Position numbers and translations under genes: made by a program
Shown: piece by piece, positions 61,949 to 64,000 of the stretch
Layout: the number at the start of each line of letters is the position of its first letter
Numbering within the stretch: position 1 is the stretch's first letter
Notes under the pieces: model-generated
Database searches by the model: none
What the model was told of the DNA's origin: nothing
The model's input: the letters and a program-made list of their open reading frames with translations, nothing else
DNA from: Oscillospiraceae bacterium
GTDB lineage: Bacteria; Bacillota; Clostridia; Saccharofermentanales; Saccharofermentanaceae
Reading direction: 5' to 3'
Length of the DNA stretch: 64,000 nucleotides
Assembly: GCA_015069205.1 (NCBI GenBank)
Contig: SVIZ01000004.1
Location: 96,429-160,428, forward strand

Positions 61949-63900
61949 CAGAGGTCACCGATCCTGGTTCTTAGTTTAAGTTTGTAGTCAGAAATGCGTC
62001 TGAGCATGTCGTTGATCTTTTTCTTTTCATCATCACCGGCAATGGAAAGTCTGTTAATGAGTCTCTCTTCTTCCCTGGTAAGGATCGATTCTCTTACTTT
62101 AAAGAGTAAAGCAAGATACATGTCGCTCTTAACCTTTACGTCAGAACATTTATCTGCCGTTTCAACTGCCCTCAGCATTATGTCTTCAGCAGGCATGCCG
62201 TTTATAGTAAGTCTGGAGAAATAATCGCTCATCCTTGCGTACAAAGTCTCGTTCCTGCCGTCGCAGATATTTAGGAAGATCTTAACGAGCTCTCTTAGCG
62301 TATCACCTGAAAAATCCTCAGGTCTTATTATGTCTGTCTTATCTATGAGTTTCTTATCTGCCAGAGCGCTTCCCAGAGATAAGGCATAGCCGAACAATGC
62401 AATCTCTTCCTTGGTTGCCGAATCATTTACTTTTTTGAATTCAGGAACCGACGGAACTGCTTCATCAGGTGCAACCGGATCAGGTACTTCTTCCAATCCC
62501 TCAGAACTGTTACGGCGTTCGATATCCTCACGTCTCTCGCGTTCGAGTGCCCTCGAATTCATCTGTTCCAGCTTTTTGTCCTCAATCTGGCTGTATCTCT
62601 GCATCTGGCTCATTACTGCCTGCTGAGTAGCGCCGAGCAAAGGCGCAGCGACACCGGCCATACGGCTCTTTTTGATGTCATCATTCATCCAGGAACCATA
62701 AAGGCATATGTCTTCCTGATATCTGCCGCGGTCGAGAATGCCTGTCTCCGGATCCGTATTATCGTTCTTTGCTCTCTCAAGAAGATAGTCTTCAACATAA
62801 AGAGCATTTTTTACGACTTCCCTAAACTTATCGGATCCATTAACACGGATGAATTCATCAGGATCTTTTCCGTCAGGAACCTTAGCGATCCTGATACGTA
62901 TATTGATTCCCGTAAGTTTCTTTAAGTATTCCATCATCATCTTGATGGCTCTTAATGCAGCCTTCTGTCCTGCGTTATCGGCATCGAAAAAGAAGACAAC
63001 TTCCTCACAGTATCTTGCACAGAGCTTAAGCTGGCTGTCGGTAAATGACGTGCCGAGAGCAGCAACCGTATTCTTGAAGCCGGCAGCATGCATTGCAATG
63101 GCATCCATATATCCTTCAACGACTATAAGCTGCTTGGACTGTTCTTTCCTGGCAAAATTCATCGCATAAAGATGATTCTGCTTGTTATAAACGAGTGAAT
63201 CGGGTGAATTTATATATTTGGGCTTTTCATCTCCCAGAGCTCTACCGCCAAATGCGATTATGGTTCCAAACGAATCAAAGATCGGGAACATAAATCTGCC
63301 GCGGAAAAGATCATAAGGCTTGTTTGTTTTAGAAGACTTGGCAAAAATACCTGAATTCAGCATCTCCTCATCTTTATAGCCTTTTTGCTTGAGGAACTCA
63401 TATAAGCCACCGTTGATGGGAGAATAACCCAGGCCAAAATTATCCAATGTCTGCTTTGACAAGCCTCTTTTGGCTGCATAATCTCTGGCAGGTTTGCCGA
63501 TATACTCATCATTAAATGATTTGTAGTAGTATTTAGCGGCTTCCTTAAGGATGTCTTTTACACGGTTCTTTTCTTCCTTTTGGATATTGTCACCGCTATA
63601 TCCGGTCTCAGGGATCTCAACACCATATAGACCACCAAGATGTCTGATAGCTTCAGGATAGTTCATATGCTCGATTTCCATTATGAAGCTAATGGCATTG
63701 CCACCCTTGCCGCAGCCGAAACACTTATAGATACCCTTGGAAGGATTTACGGAAAAAGAAGGTGTCTTTTCCGAATGGAACGGACAAAGTCCCCAGAGGT
63801 TGCCTCCCTGTCTCTTCAGGAGAACATAGCGGCCTACAACGGATTCGATATCCGCCCTGGTAAGTACTTCATCAATTACATTATCAGGTATAAGCCCCAT
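61948..63900 (-). CDS. dnaG: DNA primase DnaG
   Basis: A 650-residue primase that makes RNA primers at the fork. The N-terminal zinc finger has Cys39, His42, Cys60 and Cys63 (LCPFH ... KCFGC). The catalytic core has the TOPRIM motif LIVVEGYMDAIAMHAAG and DADNAGQKAALRAI; the C-terminal helicase-binding domain occupies about 450-650 and contains an acidic linker with Pro and Val residues. AGAGGT precedes the ATG. It leads the dnaG-trmK-nif3 run. rpoD, often next to dnaG, is not present downstream. Confidence 0.97.
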   Translation of the reverse strand: MGLIPDNVIDEVLTRADIESVVGRYVLLKRQGGNLWGLCPFHSEKTPSFSVNPSKGIYKCFGCGKGGNAISFIMEIEHMNYPEAIRHLGGLYGVEIPETGYSGDNIQKEEKNRVKDILKEAAKYYYKSFNDEYIGKPARDYAAKRGLSKQTLDNFGLGYSPINGGLYEFLKQKGYKDEEMLNSGIFAKSSKTNKPYDLFRGRFMFPIFDSFGTIIAFGGRALGDEKPKYINSPDSLVYNKQNHLYAMNFARKEQSKQLIVVEGYMDAIAMHAAGFKNTVAALGTSFTDSQLKLCARYCEEVVFFFDADNAGQKAALRAIKMMMEYLKKLTGINIRIRIAKVPDGKDPDEFIRVNGSDKFREVVKNALYVEDYLLERAKNDNTDPETGILDRGRYQEDICLYGSWMNDDIKKSRMAGVAAPLLGATQQAVMSQMQRYSQIEDKKLEQMNSRALERERREDIERRNSSEGLEEVPDPVAPDEAVPSVPEFKKVNDSATKEEIALFGYALSLGSALADKKLIDKTDIIRPEDFSGDTLRELVKIFLNICDGRNETLYARMSDYFSRLTINGMPAEDIMLRAVETADKCSDVKVKSDMYLALLFKVRESILTREEERLINRLSIAGDDEKKKINDMLRRISDYKLKLRTRIGDL

Positions 63901-63923
63901 GAAAACCTCTTTTTATAAATTAA

Positions 63924-63948
63924 AGGCCCGGCAGAAAAGTCCGGGCCT
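63924..63948 (-). terminator. Terminator upstream of dnaG, after the gene cut at the edge
   Basis: AGGCCCGG (63924-63931) pairs perfectly with CCGGGCCT (63941-63948) around 9 nt. On the minus strand it continues TTTAATTTAT. It lies between the stop of the partial gene and dnaG. Confidence 0.85.
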
Positions 63949-63973
63949 GAATAATAAGCCTGTCCTAAAGAGA

Positions 63974-64000
63974 TCAGTCTTCCTTCTTTTCCTTCTTCTT
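63974..64000 (-). CDS. C-terminal end of an unidentified gene (cut by window edge)
   Basis: Reading the minus strand, the last eight codons before a TGA at 63974-63976 give KKKEKKED. A strong terminator follows 25 nt later, which supports this frame as a real gene end, but eight charged residues cannot identify the protein. rpoD is not excluded, though its usual C-terminal ending differs. Confidence 0.4.
   Translation of the reverse strand, partial: KKKEKKED

Overview
The window reads as ordinary chromosome of a low-to-mid GC, Gram-positive anaerobe, most likely a member of the Clostridia. Support: a CIRCE operator at groESL, a LytR-CpsA-Psr wall enzyme, the gene order comM-dprA-topA-trmFO, polA followed by coaE, dnaG-trmK-nif3, a folate-dependent TrmFO, a 2-hydroxyacyl-CoA dehydratase activase-type protein, a domain-swapped GH3 beta-glucosidase of the kind known from rumen clostridia, and a type A RNase P RNA. 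I cannot name the species. No tRNA gene, rRNA, insertion sequence, prophage, integrase, toxin-antitoxin pair or CRISPR array was seen.

Layout. 1-2918 (minus): start of groEL, groES with CIRCE and a clear sigma-A promoter, an LCP protein and galE. 3075-5497 (plus): an OmpR-type regulator and its sensor kinase. 5554-9150 (minus): a Pro/Gln-repeat membrane protein, a TrpB2-type tryptophan synthase beta subunit and a short-chain dehydrogenase-like protein whose Shine-Dalgarno sequence may be masked by a hairpin. 9302-13875 (plus): queA-tgt (queuosine tRNA modification) followed by a circularly arranged GH3 glycosidase. 13872-22563 (minus, one run): comM, dprA, topA, trmFO, a DUF624-like membrane protein, a membrane-anchored PP2C phosphatase and a second, degenerate PP2C-like protein. 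22812-23906 (plus): ychF. 23949-34039 (minus, one run): a protein of unknown function, a 1481-residue double activase, polA, coaE, a small membrane protein, a SanA/YdcF-like protein and a DUF308 protein. 34345-46203 (minus, one run): M18 aminopeptidase, cardiolipin synthase, amidohydrolase, a heterodimeric ABC exporter pair, murD, leuA and uppP. 46271-47086 (plus): a PHP phosphatase. 47147-53808 (minus): Lrp-type regulator, aminotransferase, prfB without a frameshift, acyltransferase and a four-TM class III nucleotide cyclase. 53886-56020 (minus): malic enzyme and a membrane protein. 56162-58072 (plus): a long atypical glutamine synthetase. 58152-63900 (minus): aquaporin, purM, RNase P RNA, nif3-like, trmK, dnaG, then the last codons of another gene.

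Most genes are packed in long co-directional runs with 1-4 nt stop/start overlaps (TAATG, TGATG or ATGA), so translational coupling is expected. Terminators are hairpins, several bidirectional, at the ends of the runs.

Nothing here is a clear defence or mobile system. The items most worth a second look are: the tandem PP2C pair in which the second copy has lost its metal-binding aspartates; six TGTNGGT heptamers in the comM/ychF gap; a duplicated palindrome-rich segment of about 55 bp at 34176-34295; the giant double-ASKHA activase next to an unrecognised gene; the dual-sensor nucleotide cyclase; and the domain-swapped GH3 enzyme.
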